From NCBI GenBank assembly GCA_037074705.1, contig CM073593.1, forward strand, positions 63,405,501-63,469,500: a DNA stretch of 64,000 bases, written 5' to 3'. The notes beneath the pieces were generated by a model. The model had not been told where the DNA came from. It searched no databases and was given only the letters and a program-made list of their open reading frames with translations. Shown one piece after another: positions 25,871-40,600 of the stretch (its first letter is position 1; each line of letters starts with the position of its first letter). The stretch comes from Zhengitettix transpicula. Lineage: Eukaryota; Arthropoda; Insecta; Orthoptera; Tetrigidae. The position numbers and the translations under genes were made by a program.

Positions 25871-27275
25871 TTTCGAAGTATTTCCTTGCATTATTTATGA
25901 TGCAACAATTCCCTGTTCTCTTTGAATTATGAACTTGGAAAAATATCAGTACATCTCTATAGTCTGTAAGTGATATATGCAGTCCTCAAATGTTATCAAC
26001 ATTAAATAACCACGTATTCGTATGATCTTAATATTAAATTTTGTTGAAAATTAATTCACGTAAAAATGTCATTTGAAATCTAGATTATAAAAATTTTGAA
26101 ATTTTCCACGGAAATATATTCTTAATTAGAAAACACGGATACTTACTAGAAACAAATACGACATATAAAACGGTGACAGGATATTAATCAGACTGTGAAT
26201 CATTTTGCATACTCGTCTTATACTTTTTTATTCCCCAGTTTCTTATTCCCATATTACTTCAAGAAAAAATGTTACACATCATTTTAAATTTTACCGTCAC
26301 AGTTATTTTCGGCAAAGGATATGTATGAGGCTTTTTAAGTAGATTTAGTTATTTTAAGTAAGACCTGTTATAACTGTGCACATTTGAAATGTCTGTTTAC
26401 AAAATTAATAGACGTCATATGACTGCTTTGGTGCTCACTCTTTCCGTTCAAATAAAAAATTTCCATAGGCAGACAGAAAAAAATCGTTTCGTTATTACAA
26501 GGCATTAACATCGATAAACTAAATAAAAAAGAGAACATGGTTGGATGTATCCATATTTTTTTCGTCAGCTGAAAACAATATCAAACACAAACAAAATTTA
26601 AATCGAAAGATAAAATTTCATTCTTTTCAGTTTCGCATTCGGAGTTTTCTCTCTCCTTTCGGCACAGGGTACGGGAAAGGGCGCGTGTAGGAAACGAAGT
26701 TCTCAACTTTCAATTGAGAGGTATTACGATGCTAATTGACGCCACCGGCCCATTGAAATGGCGGCCCCGGAATTCAATATCTCGGTAAGGTCTGCCATAT
26801 TGTTGTATACAATTTCCCCCGAATTCCTTTCATCGCTTCTGCGATTCCGTATCCACGGGCAATATACAATTCAATGCGATCGAAAAGTAAAAGAAAGAAA
26901 ATAATCGTGGAATATTTCTCCTATTAATGATTTAGTACAATTTATTTCAAGAAGTATGTTAATCAAATAACTGCAAAACAAAGTAAGAAGGTATGTCGAA
27001 TATAGAACGAAATTCTAATGCAGATTGTTCCCAGGTAATTAAATTTTTAATCAATAAACCTATTGGAATTTTATAAAACTGTTAAATGGAGAATAAAATC
27101 AACTGACTGTTAACTAAGAAACTATAAAACAATTTTTTAATACGACTAAATATCAATCTTAAAAAAAACTAACCAAAAATAAGTACTTTAAATTTATAAA
27201 TCTAACACACGACTTAAAAGCTTTCGAACGATTCTAGATAAACGTTTAATTATTTTTGTTTATTGTTAAGCAGTT
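25871..27275. other. Intronic DNA; GC-richer single-copy block at 26640-26880
   Basis: The block contains GCGCGTGTAGG, CGCCACCGGCCC and GGCGGCCCCGG in an otherwise AT-rich setting, and matches no repeat here. It is not coding in any frame I could follow. It is a candidate conserved non-coding element, not proven. Confidence 0.45.
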
Positions 27276-27450
27276 TCATTAGGGCAATCCATGTGGTGAA
27301 AACTCCCCTTTAATATCGTAGGAAGGGATTTTATAGGCAGGATGCGGAAGGACAAAGGGTTAACTAGGGACTCCCGGGATATAGTTTAAGGATCCTACCC
27401 CGCATTCACCTAAAAGTGATGCAGAACAAACCGTTGAAAACCTGCATCAG
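27276..27450 (-). repeat. Rep-1 copy 10 (3' fragment)
   Basis: About 175 bp from AGGGCAATCCATGTGG to CCTGCATCAG. It has a deletion after GCGGAAGG that removes the AGAGGAAGGTAGC segment. Confidence 0.85.
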
Positions 27451-30400
27451 ATGAGAGCTAACATTTTATTTACATAATTTAATAAATACGTCTGAAAAAT
27501 GCATTTTAAAAACTTACATTTAGTATCATCCTAAATTATTAAATTACATAAATAATTCACTTAAGTACTTCAGCTATAGCAGTGTGTAGTTAACACCTAT
27601 TTTCCACATCCTCCCCTTTCCATTTGGTTCTATTAATGGGTTCTAAAAACTATTACAAAATAATTGGCATATTATTATTAGATGTAGAGTTTTCTATGTT
27701 TAAAGAATATATTAATAAGCAGGTATTAACGAATAATAAATATTATCATGAATTAGGGAGTACAGTACATAGATGAGTTTTCAACTCGCCATTATCAATG
27801 GTTTACGAATTACCGCTATCGAAAGCTTTAAAAAAACCGTTAACATTGAGTAAATATTTAAAAAAAATTTAAGTACTGAAACAGAAAAAACCCTAAAACT
27901 CAGATACTCAAATAATTATTAAAGTAGTGAGGATTTTATATTTTTATGACGTAACACAATTTATTAACATTGTTTTTATTTATGCGTTTTATTCCTGTGC
28001 ATAAAATTTCATTAACATGGATTCCATTATTTTCAAGTTTATAATTTATTTCCAATTCGTAAGCCGATTCTACAAAAAAAATTATTGAGTCTTATGGTTT
28101 AATCGTTTAAACAAATGTCATTACGCAGTTGATTAAATACCGTATTATTAAAAAAATTAAAGAAAATATATTACTCATCGTACACATTTTAGCAGTCTGA
28201 AATTTTTAGTTAAATATATATATATCCACTTTAAAGCATTAAACATAATTTAAAATCATATAGTTGTGATAGTACCATCGGTAAGATAAGTATAAGGTTC
28301 CTTTGAATCGTTATAAATTTATTTTGAGGAACAACAGTTGGCACATTTAATGATTAGATTAAAATTAATATACATTACAGTTTATCCCAAAAAATGACTT
28401 CAACTGTAGGATATTTACCAGGCGTACGATTCTTATTTCCTTCAATGTCAATTATACAGTGAGTCCCTTTTTTAAAAAAACAATTAAACCGTGTTGTGGA
28501 ATCGTTCGATTCTGTAACTCACGTGTATCTCGGGAAATGTATTAATTTTAATTCCTTTTCAGTTTTGTGTTAATTGCAGTGATCCTCATTTAGTATCGCG
28601 GCTGGCCGATTGTAGAGACTATTTTTCCTCGCTTTTCTATAATTAATACGACTAAAGCTGGCGGTAGAGTTATTATTACATTTTTTTGAAACGTCAGGCT
28701 TAATCATGGCGTGTTGGTCAATTAACTGGATTTATATACTCCATTATTCCATTCCATTACGTATAGATAAAGGGATTTCAGATGCTGACAAAGGCTAAAA
28801 TGCAGCCGTTCACCGAACATAAAACTGATAAGGAGACCGTTTTTGTACTTTATTATTTAAAGAGTTTTGAGATGTTACAGCTCACACAAATTGCACAATT
28901 ATCCCCAAAAATACTAATTACCTCTGTAAAATCTAAAAAAAAATGTTTCAATTACAAATGAAATTATACTGTCATATATTTTTAATTTTTACAATTTACA
29001 TCTCATTAGTTTTGTACTGCGTAAGTCATGATATATTATTGAAATAAAATTTAAGGATTTCCTTTAATCAGTAATCCTGGTCTGAAGCATATTCTAACAT
29101 GTAAAATATTCACCTTTGATTAGCTAGTTTGCAAAATTAGAACATTTTGTAATTAATTATTTTGAACGTAAATATCTTTGGAGATATATTTAAACTAAGT
29201 CGACAGACACTGTCGTTTATTTTCTAGATATTTCACGTTTGACAAACTGGGAACGTGAATGAATTTTATCAATTAATGCAGCTCAATCGATAAAAGATTT
29301 TCAATTACAAGAATTTCAATGTCATGAGTGATTTTCACCGTCAGATATTTTTCATTAAGAGAACAAATCACATTCTTTACTCAGGACTATACGGATAGGA
29401 ACAATTATCAAATTTTTTCCAAACCATAATTTCATCTGTGTATTATCACAAAAACTTAATTAAAAGTTTCTGTTTCCGGACAATAATCTGGTTAATTAAT
29501 TGATGAATTATGTACATGATTTATTAGAAACATTTTAATATTGTGAAATTAAGCTTCTTATGCTTAATACTCTACGTTTTTATTATTATATCAATGCCAT
29601 TAATCAGTAATATAACATTGATGACTATACATTATACGTCGACGCTAATGAACACAATTAATTATAAAAAATAAAGATTTTTTAATTAGTACATGTAATT
29701 TAAATAAAGATTAGACGAAATTAATATTGTTTGGAATTGCAAAAAATTATTGTTTGCATTCATCTAAGCTATAAAATTCGTGACTTTTCCGATTTCAGCC
29801 AAAAAGCTGTGGAGTCTGCGTGGTCGTCAAAGACCAGGATGAACATATAAACAACTTTTTGGAGTACCTCAGTTTTCACAGAAGTTAGTTCTAAATAATT
29901 TAAGTCATTAAAAATTATTTGAACCGATTATTATTTTAATGTGGGGTATCGCAATTTACAGTCATCCACAATAACAATAACAATTAAGTAAATGTCGGAA
30001 AATGTTTAAGAAAAGATTTTCCGGAATACTAAGAATTAAGTGCCGAAGTTCTGTTCTATCTTTACTCTAAATAATTTACAGTTTATCTTATGCGTAAGAC
30101 AAGGGAGAAACTAGCATGTTGCTGTTATATACCCATATTTAATTTTTGTATTATAGGCCAATGAATAACTATAAATCAAAGATTTTAATATTAAAATATC
30201 AGAAAATAACTCTCAAGAGAGAAATATTTTACAATTATTTCATTTTACGAAAAAAATCCAATAAAACGTTATTGTTTTGATTGAATTATTCACACCTTAT
30301 AGAATCCCCTAAAGTCCCATAATTCAGATTTAATAACGGTTTTTATGCGCTGTTCCCCAAATTGGCCCTAAATCAAGAAGTATATTTAAAAAATTTACCG

Positions 30401-33400
30401 TGCGGTGCTCCGGAATGCTGTAAAAGCGTCGTAAACGGCGTCGTTGTGTATACAATCTTCGGCACATTACAACCGAAACCAAGGGGCGTAAAGAATCATG
30501 ATTACCAACACTTCCTGCGAAAGTTTTATGAAAGTACTCTAAACACTCTGCTGACACCTACGCATATTTTACTTTGGACGGATGCAGTTCCTCAAATTAC
30601 CTATCAAATAATATGGTATGTAATACATCGATGTTACCATTAATTTGTGATTGAAATTCTGGGAAGCACAACTCCGCTTAATATTTTAGAATAAAAAAAT
30701 GAATCAGGAGTTGAATGTAGTATTAACTAACCTTAAATGGAAAGTTATAATTTTATAGAATTAAATAATTTACAAACTCCATTTCTTATAAATATAAAGA
30801 GTTGACATTCTTCATACTTAAAAATTAAATACTTTCTATATAAAACTACTATTTTTTCTTCAACTTAAAAAATTAACCGTAAAATTAAATAACATGTTTC
30901 CATTTAAAGATATCTGAAATGAGTAAAATGTTAATGATGAATTTAATGAGTAAATTATACTGTTTTTTCGAAATAAAAAATTTTTATGGGTAGATAAACG
31001 CGGTCTTTAAAAATATTTGGTAGATATTAAACTAGACTAGAGTGCGTTCTCTTTTACTTATTTTATAGACTCGTAAAACCCGTCAAAGGGAATTTCTAAA
31101 ATAAATTATTAATCGTAAGTCCCGTTTCGAATCTTCATTAATACTTTAAATGGCAATACAACTATTCTCCAGAAGTTCTGTATGTGTTTCTAAATCGTAA
31201 ATACGTTTTTGACGATGATAAAGAAAAGCTTAAATATCGTTCATGAAGTCTCAGCTATAATAGATTCAAATTATTTCAAATTTGAATTTCACAATCACTG
31301 TCATATTAGATATCAAGATAAATGTTTAATAAATACCTCATAAACACGTATTAGTTAATTTTTTCTCATTAAGAGCAACTAAAGTGATCTCAAATTTTAT
31401 CTTTTACTTGTTGCAAAATGTATTTCTTTCTTTTATCCAATTTAAAGTATATTGATATAATTAATGAGAATACGCTTGATTGTATGTCACGTACGGTTCT
31501 ATGTTAACCACATCTGATACAAACGGGAAATATTTCGTTTCGACAGCAAAGTTTAGCATGTCAGTGAAAAAGCTTCGCAGTGTTTTGTGTATTAGCCAAG
31601 GCATGGCTCGGAGCCAGCCCAAAAGTGTCGGTCGTTGGAAAGGTTTATCTGCTATGTGGTCTCTCGCTGAATCGTGCAATTACTGAAGTTACGGCCTACG
31701 TTAGCATTGCCCTGGCCCATTGTTCCCACTAAATACGTCTCTCGGTCTCCTTGCGTGACGAACATTCCCTCTCCTCGCCTCTGCAGTGATGAAATTAAAT
31801 AATTCTTTACATAAGCATATAAACCTATTAGTATAGGTACCGTGACTACATGAATTGTATTTTAGGCAGTGAATTAGAAAGATAAATTCATACGGGAATG
31901 TAGACAACCTGAAACTTCACATTGACAATTCTAAACATTTGAGTAAATTTTGCTTTTTATCTGCTTGTCGGTAGCTTTTAAAAAATTGTTTTAAGTGAAC
32001 ACTAAAACATCTGATTATGAATATAATTTATTTAGTTTCGGGTGTGTCTATGATTCAACCTACAAAAAATACAAAGCCGATTACATTTGTATTCAGATGC
32101 ACGAAATGTATAAAATTTTATATCGTAGGTTTACGGAGTTTTTTAATCATATTTATTTGATTATATTTATATGTATGTACGTATTTATTAAATCTACAAA
32201 TTAGCAAATTACAATACCCGAATGTTCTATAAATATAATTAGATAAGTAAATATAATTATTTTAAATAAATAAACTCGAGGCGACGAAAATGTTATATAC
32301 AGAAAAATATTTATCGGAGATCAGTAATGAAAAAAGATACATAAATATAATAGTACGTTCTTGCCTGGATAAGAAAATTAAGATTAAATAAGCAGTCAGA
32401 ACTATAATAACACTTCCTCCAAGTTTTAAATACATATAACTGTGATATCATTAATTCAATATATATTATTATAACGGCGTGAATTCAACAAATATACTAT
32501 CGTGACGCATCGTCGATCACAGTCTCTTCCCAGATTTCTTCGAATTTTTCCTCAAATAAAACATCAATGTGAAGATCTACAAGTTGACCCTACATTTAAC
32601 CATGGAATATTTCTCAATTTATTCGTAAAACACTACTCTGGTTTCTATCCAAACTTTTCGATTATGAGATGTTGCTCTTCTAGCATCTTTTGCAAGTGTT
32701 GGGGTACCTTTGATGCTTAGATGTCTGTATGTTGTACTTGAAACAAACGAATTCTAAAACATTTATACCAGTTAGACGAATAAAATAGCGTTGATGACTA
32801 TTATTATGGTAATTGAAAAGTGACAGCTCAGTAACAACAGTTGTTTCAATTTGGTACATCATCATATATGGTATTTCTTGAGAAATAAATATTAGTTAGT
32901 TTCCAAATGGGGTATATTTTGAAGAATAATCGTTTTTGTATTTTTGTCATTAATTATCAATTTATTGAAATCTACGTTATTCATAATAAGAATCAATCGC
33001 TTTAAATATTTTACACGTATATGCAATATAATATCAATAGTTAAATTTAATATTCAATAATTTACTATCTCAACACGGTTTTTTTATATATACCTCCTTA
33101 TTTGCGTATTTTCTTCCCTACCATATTTTAAATAATTGATTTTCCGGTAAAAGTATGTCCCTCTCGTCCTCAGTTATCCTATGACGTTTTCACATTTGAT
33201 CCTATATTTTTCCCCCTACATATAAAAATCTCGTTTGAAAATATGCCTTGTTCTTGGTTGTAGCTGACGTAAAAACAAATTGAATATTACAAACCTTCAA
33301 TTAAAAGGACATTAAGCAGTTATTCGTGAATTAACAAATTGTATTATATCTGTGGGAGGAAAAAAGAAGTTCGGAGTATAATAAAAACTAAAAAACATTA

Positions 33401-36400
33401 TCAAAGTAGAAATGGTTCAGAATAAGTCAATATAATCAATTAATATTCGGCAATTTATTTTATTATTTAAAGTTTCACGTTTTACCGATGTAATTGCGAA
33501 AGAGTGTTGTGAACTTGTATATGTTGAATGAGATTTATATGTATCAAATGTTGAAAAAATGTAGTGATATAAAAGAAAATTCCTTAAGTATATAAGTAAA
33601 TTACTAGTATTACAAATAATATATTTCTTTTAACATGAATATGGTTTTAATGGAGGGTTAATGCTATTGATCATATCTGCGGCTTGCGATGCGTCATGAT
33701 AGTAAATTTACGTTAATTTCCATTTCTACTTATAAACTACGGTTTCTTTATGTTAACCATGTTGCTGTAAATTAAACACATATTTTAGTAAAGTAGTTGA
33801 AAAATATCCGTAGGCGCAGGATAAAACTAGACCATTTTAATCAAAGACCAAACGCAATGTAACATATTCACGCTCAGGTGTTTTATTTCCAACTTCGTAA
33901 ATTATGAGAGATAGTTCTATTGTAAAATCAATCAGAACAACGTCCGGTACCGAAAAATGCCTCACATAAAAATGCAGAGAGAAAGACTGGCGATAAAATT
34001 GATATCATTCTCTCCAATACGTATTCGTTACATGATAATTTAATTTTCTAGCACAAAGAACTACCTTCAGGTTCAATTTTCTTTCTTATCTATACGTATT
34101 TATGATTTCTGAGAAATTGATTTTCTATTGCAAGAAATATTCTTTTGACTGTTCGAATGAATGATGCTATAGTTTCCACGTCTTTCTTGTTCATGCAATT
34201 ATTCAGTACATTTCTATAACTGGAACGTCTTTATACTTGATATATATGTAAATGCAAACTCACCTCCCAGTTGTAGTTATTGCCATTTATTACTACAGTT
34301 ATTACTTAATGCGTAAATTATGGCTGGGATTGAAGACGTAAATATTCCGTAACATTTTTCCTGATCTGGTACTAAGAATCTTCGTCACTCAGAGGAATCA
34401 GAGTGTTGAAACCAGAGTTTTTTGTCCCATGAATCATTCCTCCTATTTTCATCCAAAAACCTGAACGCTGTATCAGAAAATGAAGTCTTAAAATTCAGCA
34501 GTACAGTCAAGTAATATGTGAACGTTTGATACATGTGAATAAAACTATTATCAAAATTGTTAACCTTAATTCAGACCTCAAAATTTAAGTTACATTTAAA
34601 TTAACTGGTGAAACTGGTGTTATAGTGAATAATAACAGGAAGTTATAATCACTAAACATAAATAAAGAGTTCCATGACCCAACAATAGTTTGATAATGCA
34701 GTTCACAACGTGTAAAATTGAATAAAACAATTTTTTTAAAAGAAAAAAAGAAACAGACATTTTTGGTATGTCTTCGTACTCACGCCAAATTTTGAAAGTT
34801 TCCGGGTCATTCCCAGGAGAATTTGCTGCTGAAGACAAGCTAAAATACTTTGTACCAACTCGATTCCACGTATATCGATATTCAGGTCACGATACGGACT
34901 TCGGTGGTGTGGGGAAAAAGGAAGAGGTATCAATTTGTCTTTCCTCTGTCCCAATGCGTAGTAAACTGCTTGCGAAGTTTATGGACACACACGAGTTTTT
35001 TTTCATGTGATAATTTTGACGTCAAATTTCTTTAGAAACAAACCAATTAATGACTTAAAAAAATAAGCTTGAACAGAATAATCACTAGGTTTATAGAAAA
35101 ATAACAATTTTTTTTTAAAAAAAAAATACTGAGCTAATGTGACACATAATAAAATTATTATCCAGTTATCTAAAGTATCCAGTTACGTGAATTTTCTCTA
35201 AAAGTACCTCAATGTAATTCTGAGACTTTATTATTTATCAAAATCAAATTAGTAATTTAAGCTTATCCCTCGTTCATATTTGAAAATAATGTGAAACCCT
35301 TTCATTTGCATTGTAATTATAAACCTTTAATTACTGTATATCCGTCCTTCATACGTATATGAAGTGTTATACGTGATTCTTAACATTTGGGGTTACCTTT
35401 ATTTTTATCTTTGATGATTACTAATGATACATATAGCTGAGATCTATTTTATTTCTTGAACACATTACTAAAAAATCAATGTAGCAGAATTAACATTTTT
35501 CGTTCAATACTTTTTTATTACTTCTCCTTTTTTCTTTATCTTCTGGTTGAACCTTAACGTATATTTTATTTTCCTGCTAAAACATTTCCATGAAAAATAA
35601 CTACATTAAAATTTTAAGTCTTTCAAATGGTGGACGACTATTTTAATCTTTGTTATTTTAAATTTCAGAGGAAATAATTCTTTCTTTCAAGTGTGCTCAT
35701 TCTGTACCCAAGAAATTTTTAAAACGTTCACCATTTAGTCGCAATATCACTTAAAACCATATTATTCCCATAACAGATCCGTCGAAATCGGTTAGTCCGT
35801 TTTGTTGTGATGAGCGACAAGAAAAAAGTTTTGGAACATCCACCATTTTGTCTGTAGGTGAGTAATGGTATACTTCTAAGAATCTTCTGTCGGTTCTGCA
35901 GGACAACGTAAAAGAAGTTGAATAGAAATCGGTTCGATCGTTTTCTTGTGAAAAGCGGACAAGGAAGCGTTGGAATCGGTTTGAGATTTCCTAAAGAATG
36001 AAACCTAAAGATAAACCAAAATCACCATACTCCAAGCAATAGACAGGTTAAGGCATTTTTATTTTATAGATTTCTCAACAGTTGAATTCTATCTTATAAA
36101 ATTATCCTTTAATGGAATATGGCCGTCGTATTCCAATCCACTGGTTCCGAAATGATCTACTTACTACAAAATAATATGAACCAACAGAAAATTAATAAAT
36201 GTTATTTAGGAAATTATTGATGCCATGCCTTTAAAAAAGCTTTGAAAAAATTTATTATAATTTAATGAAACGCTTAGTCGTTATATTAAAATAAATTATT
36301 TTAATTCATTCTCTTAAAAGAAATGAATAATTAAATTCATCATAAGAAATTAAAATAAATTAATAGTTGCATAATTTCAAATTATTAAAATAATATCTAG

Positions 36401-37415
36401 TATTATTTCATAAGTATAATATTGCATGTAGTTTAGAATTTTTAATACGGAACTGAAACGGTCTCAAAGAAAAATTCATTTTCTCAAAGAAGAAAAGAAT
36501 GGGGGAGGAAAACAAGAAAGCACGATATTTATTTCCTCAGAACTGAAGTTGTTGACAAGTGGAAGAGAAATTGTTGCGGGGAAAATATATATACGGGGAC
36601 GAGACCACTGTTTTGGCTTAATGGAAGTGCTGGGAAAAATTTACAGACTTTCAAACGTATTAGGTAAACCACCACGAGTGTTCGAAATAAATACGCAATC
36701 TATTAAGCTAATGTCGTATACGTAATACAATATGGAATATTAGAGGAAGATAACAGATGATAAATTCATTTTAACATTTAATGTACTGTTATTTTAACAT
36801 TTTTGACACTTTTTGTCACAGTTGTACGTTGAATTTTCACGTCGGAGCGGCGCCTTTCATTCGCTATGATCCATCACTTCATTGTCCGGGTACTTTTGTT
36901 TGCAGGTCCGACGTGAGCACCGTTTAATCATTAACGGGTTTAAAATTTGGACTAATGTGGTGGTGGTGAAACTGTGGCGGTGTTTATACTAGTATTTACC
37001 GGAAAGTTAGAACGCGGCTGAGACCTCGAAAATGTTTGTGGTCAGTTGCGTGCGCTTGAGTTACGGCTTTGGCGTACGAAGCCGTGGGCAACGTAAGTCA
37101 CTCGGTTCATTATCGTATATCTGTGTTTCATTAACAGTTTATCAAAGTTCATATCCCCTGAGCTCATTACAGGTTGCCGTGCGGTTCCGTCCTACGTTGA
37201 TAATTTTGATATGAAATGGCACATTCTTGACTTGAATAGAATTATTTATCATTTTAATTGATTCCTGTTTAAGCCAGAAAATATATATATATATTGCGTT
37301 AATTCTATGAATTATTCATCACTCAGCTCTGTTGATTCTAGACTAAAAATATGGTTCCTGGAAAATATTTCTGAATACAATTGAAAACAATTTCATTACA
37401 ACAAAACTTCAAACA
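27451..37415. other. Ten kilobases of intronic DNA without Rep-1
   Basis: The longest stretch of this intron free of Rep-1. GC-richer patches at 30330-30560, 31480-31800, 34770-35000 and 36830-37210 hold short ORFs on both strands (for example 30362-30643, 31480-31686, 34768-35010, 37032-37214). None has a domain I recognise, and several overlap in opposite frames, so I do not call genes. A block at 29806-29890 after TTTCCGATTTCAG is open for 28 codons and then stops; a decoy or decayed exon is possible. Between 35778 and 35965 two copies of a GAAATCGGTT(A/C)G...GTTTT-TTGTGA motif lie about 138 bp apart, probably old transposon sequence. Confidence 0.45.
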
Positions 37416-37695
37416 GTCACACGTTTCACATTTTTTGGATTTATACCTAATTAATTAATAACCGAAATTACATAAGAATAATTTATAATACAATAACATA
37501 ATATCCTTTCTTCCAGTGACAAGTGATTAAAATTAAATTTTACGTAATTAATAATGTCACACGTTTCACATTTTTTTTATTTATACCTAATTAATTAATA
37601 ACCGAATTTACATAAGAATAATTTATAATACAATAACATAATATCCTTTCTTCCAGTTACAAGTGATTAAAATTAAATTTTACCTAATTAATATT
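37416..37695. repeat. Tandem duplication, 2 x 140 bp
   Basis: GTCACACGTTTCACATTTTT starts at 37416 and again at 37556. The two units differ at only a handful of positions (for example CCGAAATTAC versus CCGAATTTAC), so the duplication is recent. Confidence 0.95.
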
Positions 37696-40600
37696 AACAC
37701 TAAAATATTTTAATAATTAAAGACTACCAATAAATCATACTAACTGTGTACTCCAATCAACTATGACTAAAAGTTTATTAATAAATACAATTATATTCCA
37801 AAACGTCATATACAGAGTAGAAGAATTGACTGAGTTTAAGCTGTCTTTTGAATAAAAAGGTAGAGGTTATTAATTATTAATTTCATTAGTAAATTTGTTA
37901 GAAATTGAATTTTTTGTATATTCCACGCCATTCTGTGCAATCGACATTTTTATTTATTATATGAATGCATGTTCGTGTTGGTACCAAATTTTTCACAATT
38001 ATTTATAACATATACCATCAATAAGTTAATTATGTGACTATAAAAAATAAGAATAACTCCCTGCATTAAGTCCTAGTTTCTACAAACTTTTTCTTTCAAT
38101 GAAATTTTGTTTGTTTTCTCCTCTTGACTCAATGTGGACCATATCTTGTTAAAATGATCATTAAAATTAAGTAAAAACAAACTGATAACCCTCTCGTACC
38201 AAAACTGTTTTTTTTTGAAAAAACAACATTGTTCAAGCGTTTTCTATTAGTTCATCACCTCCTTTGTGCTATGTTTCATTCTTATTGCGATTCTCTTGAG
38301 ATTATAAATCGCGCTGACGAATTCAACAAGAATTGCAGAAACGTTGTGTGGTATTTAATCACTTAAATTTTATTTCTACTAATAAGCTACTTCCTTATCT
38401 ACTTAGTATACTTCTAACACAGTCGTTTTATATCTTCCGAATGAAATAAGGATTACTATCACCAATTAGTTACATATGATTATAGCATAGTTTAATATTT
38501 AATTGCAATAAATTTAAACAGTTAGCCTGTCTATTTCAACCTAATTAAAACCATTAAAACAATGAGGCCCGCAAATTTAATGAAAATATTTTGTGAAAAT
38601 TAAATATCAATTCGAATTCTAAATACTTTTGTTCCTCTGAATATCCAAGTTACATGAGTAGACGCACGTAATTAAATTCTTCGTGTAATTAAGTTACGTT
38701 CTTCCATTAATTAAGATGCAAATTTGTAGCTCCAGTGGCCAAATTGAAATGAAACACAATTCTTTCTTAATCTAAATGCTTTAGGTGCAGAAAGTGCGTA
38801 AACAAGGTGGTAAAAATCAATAACACAACTTCATGAATATATATTTTCAATTGTTTCAATTTAAAAATGATTGTATGTTTGGGAAGTGTGTCCGTCATTG
38901 TTTTCCAACGGTTTTTTGGATTGCTTTTCTTAAAAAAGAACATTAAAAATAATTTTAGGATCTATGGAGTTACTTAGAGTAATAATTTAAGTATAAATGT
39001 TAATTACAGCAAAGTAAAATTTAACTTTACAAATTTTAATCATTTAAAATAATTTTTGTATCTAATTTTTTTAAATGCCCTTTGGCCTTATATTTTATAC
39101 GCTTATTCTAAAATTTATTAGTAGAAAATTGCTGTATATATAATCTGCTTCTTACGAAACAGAACCTAATACATATATTTTGTACATAATTTTTCCGCAT
39201 AGTTAGTAGCGTTCGTAATATAATTGAAAACAACAAGCAGCATTGATATCAACAAAAATTAAAAATTGTTTATCCATCCTAATCTAATATATAATATTTA
39301 ATTTAATTTAATTAATTAAGGAACTATTTACAGATATTTTAAAATATTTCAAATGGTAACGAAACGTTTCTTTCATAAAATATTTTAAAATTTCGTTAGT
39401 TGATTTAATTTATATCATTAATAAAAAAAACGTAGGTAAATTTAAATATAATAATAATAATTTAAGTATCAAATTTTGATATGAGATATTACTAAATTAC
39501 TTATGATTAGCGGAGGTATTCGAAACTATTGCTGAACACGTTCCTTCCGTTACAGACAAGGTAAGCGAAGTACACGTTCGACCCACAGATGTCGCTTAGA
39601 GAACGTGACGTTTTTCAATGAAGTGGTGGATTTTCTCAAATTCATACCCAAGCTAAAGATATTTTCAAGTTAATTTTTTTCTTTGAAATCGAACAAAAAT
39701 CCAATCGTGTCACGACAGAGCGGTTGTATTGCGATTTTAAATACCACTACTTTAAGATTGAAATTGGTATGTTTGTATGTACTCATAGCTCTTTGCCAGG
39801 TTCTCACAACAGTCTAAAAGTTAATATATGTATTGTCTGCCTGTTTAATTTCCTCTCCTGACCGAATCTTATCCCAAGGCTGAGAAGAAATCTCTATGAA
39901 CCACGCTGAATTCAATTTTTCCTTCAGCGTTCTTTAGAACCCTGGACACCATCTAATATTTTATTTTAAGCTACTCCTAGATATATACAAGCTGCTGAGT
40001 CTATTTCATCCCTATTCAACCTTCTACGTTTCTTTCATTTTCGTATAGATGGTAACTTAACTCTTTTCAGCCCTGGAACGTCCATTACCAAGTGCGACAC
40101 CCTTATAAACACGTACTATGGACGAGTGAGTTGTGTTGAAACGTGTTGTCTACTGAGATAATGTCTGTTCGAAGAGAAGAGATGTTAACGGGGAATTGTG
40201 TCGTGTGGTGTGTCCCCTGGAATGAGAGGCGAAGCGAAAGTTCGCTCCGAGACGTCGTCCATCCATTACGCATTGAACTGCTGCGGAATGCGCGGACATG
40301 TGTGAGTGCCTGGGGGAATAAGGGCAGAGCCATTAATCTACTTCTCCCTGTCTCCACGAGGAGACGGCAAAGGGCCACCGCAGGATGGCAGTCAGAGTGT
40401 CTGGAGATGCATTACCTCGAAAATCCTCCCTTACAACTTAGAACTTGCGCCAGATAACATCTGCAGCTTTCTAGAATAAGTCATTTCCGTGCAGAAACGT
40501 ATTCTCCCTTAGTTTGACCTCTTTTCACGTTAGTTGGCTTCATGTCGTTGCTATGGTGACCAAATATGATCTTTTAATATAATACATGAACTAATTCAAA

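Noticed and set aside
30330..30643. ORFs of 75 and 93 codons
   Set aside because: Opposite-strand overlap, no recognisable motif, and no link to the cadherin reading frame.
32495..32530. Shared CGTGACGC(A/G)T with 63700-63716
   Set aside because: The match is only about 12-14 bp and could be chance.
34620..35035. Four overlapping ORFs of 61-80 codons
   Set aside because: Different frames on both strands are open over the same bases and none has a domain.
40103..40457. Overlapping ORFs of 91 and 104 codons on opposite strands
   Set aside because: No domain, no splice context and both strands open in a GC-richer patch; treated as chance.
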